Positions 6,108 through 6,217 of a DNA stretch of 6,217 nucleotides are shown in pieces. The translations under genes and the position numbers were made by a program. The notes below the pieces were generated by a model. That model was not told the origin of the DNA and did no database searches. It worked only from the letters and a program-made list of their open reading frames with translations. The DNA comes from JAENWH01 sp038248745 (lineage in GTDB: Bacteria > Bacillota > Clostridia > Peptostreptococcales > Anaerovoracaceae). The first letter of the stretch is position 1. Each line of letters begins with the position of its first letter. The stretch lies in assembly GCA_038248745.1 (NCBI GenBank), contig JBBRXC010000100.1, positions 1 through 6,217 of the forward strand, given 5' to 3'.

Positions 6108-6217
6108 ATGTTATCAAAAGTTTATACCACATCTTTATACGGTATTGAATCAAATTTAATCACAGTAGAAACGGATTTAAATAATGGATTACCTGCACTT
6201 ACAATGGTAGGACTTCC
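6108..6217 (+). CDS. comM: ComM/YifB family Mg-chelatase-like AAA+ ATPase (partial, N-terminus only)
   Basis: Thirty-six codons are visible before the right edge. The N-terminal features match the YifB/ComM family: an opening like MLSKVYTTSLYGIES, then ITVETDL, then LPALTMVGLP, the start of the ChlI-like N-terminal domain. Family members have about 500 residues, with an AAA+ ATPase core and a C-terminal Mg-chelatase domain, none of which is in the window. In transforming bacteria, ComM is a helicase that helps branch migration of incoming DNA during recombination; whether it does so here is unknown. A strong AGGGGG site (6096-6101), overlapping the yraN stop codon, sets the ATG at 6108. A nearby ATG at 6103 is out of frame. 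It is in an operon with yraN. Confidence 0.85.
   Translation, partial: MLSKVYTTSLYGIESNLITVETDLNNGLPALTMVGL

Noticed and set aside
1..6217. Mobile element, prophage, CRISPR array or RNA gene
   Set aside because: No transposase, integrase, terminal inverted repeats, direct-repeat array, tRNA cloverleaf or rRNA stretch was seen on either strand.

Overview
The window is AT-rich with strong GGAGG-like ribosome binding sites, tight gene packing and sigma-A-type promoters. This points to a low-GC Firmicute, most likely a member of Clostridia (inference from codon and base use and gene content; no rRNA or other decisive marker is present). All protein genes are recognisable families, and no mobile element, CRISPR array, tRNA or rRNA was seen.

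Left half (1-3971, minus strand): a compact potassium-uptake operon reading trkA -> trkH -> a second trkH-like gene that runs off the left edge. TrkA is the cytoplasmic, nucleotide-binding gating subunit. The first TrkH is a complete, canonical K+ channel-like membrane subunit. The second TrkH aligns with the first across the visible part, but it has Asn in place of the filter glycine in the first pore loop and has lost glycines in the intramembrane gating loop. This is the most unusual thing in the window.

Centre (3972-4116): a 145-bp divergent promoter region with one good promoter facing each way. The -35 boxes lie 7 bp apart, and an inverted repeat embraces them.

Right half (4117-6217, plus strand): a metallo-beta-lactamase-fold hydrolase of the glyoxalase II-like type, then a Cof-type HAD phosphatase, probably co-transcribed. 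An AT-rich gap follows (5585-5752) holding a 35-bp imperfect tandem repeat, a weak terminator-like hairpin and a strong promoter with a perfect TTGACA box. That promoter probably drives yraN (UPF0102 nuclease-fold protein) and the start of a comM/yifB-type Mg-chelatase-like ATPase gene, which is cut by the right edge.

Functionally, the left operon should handle K+ (or another monovalent cation) uptake under TrkA control. The right-hand genes are housekeeping or metabolite-repair genes plus a yraN-comM pair linked by its neighbourhood to DNA uptake or processing. I see no evidence of a wholly new system. The candidate for novelty is the paired TrkH arrangement with one altered pore.
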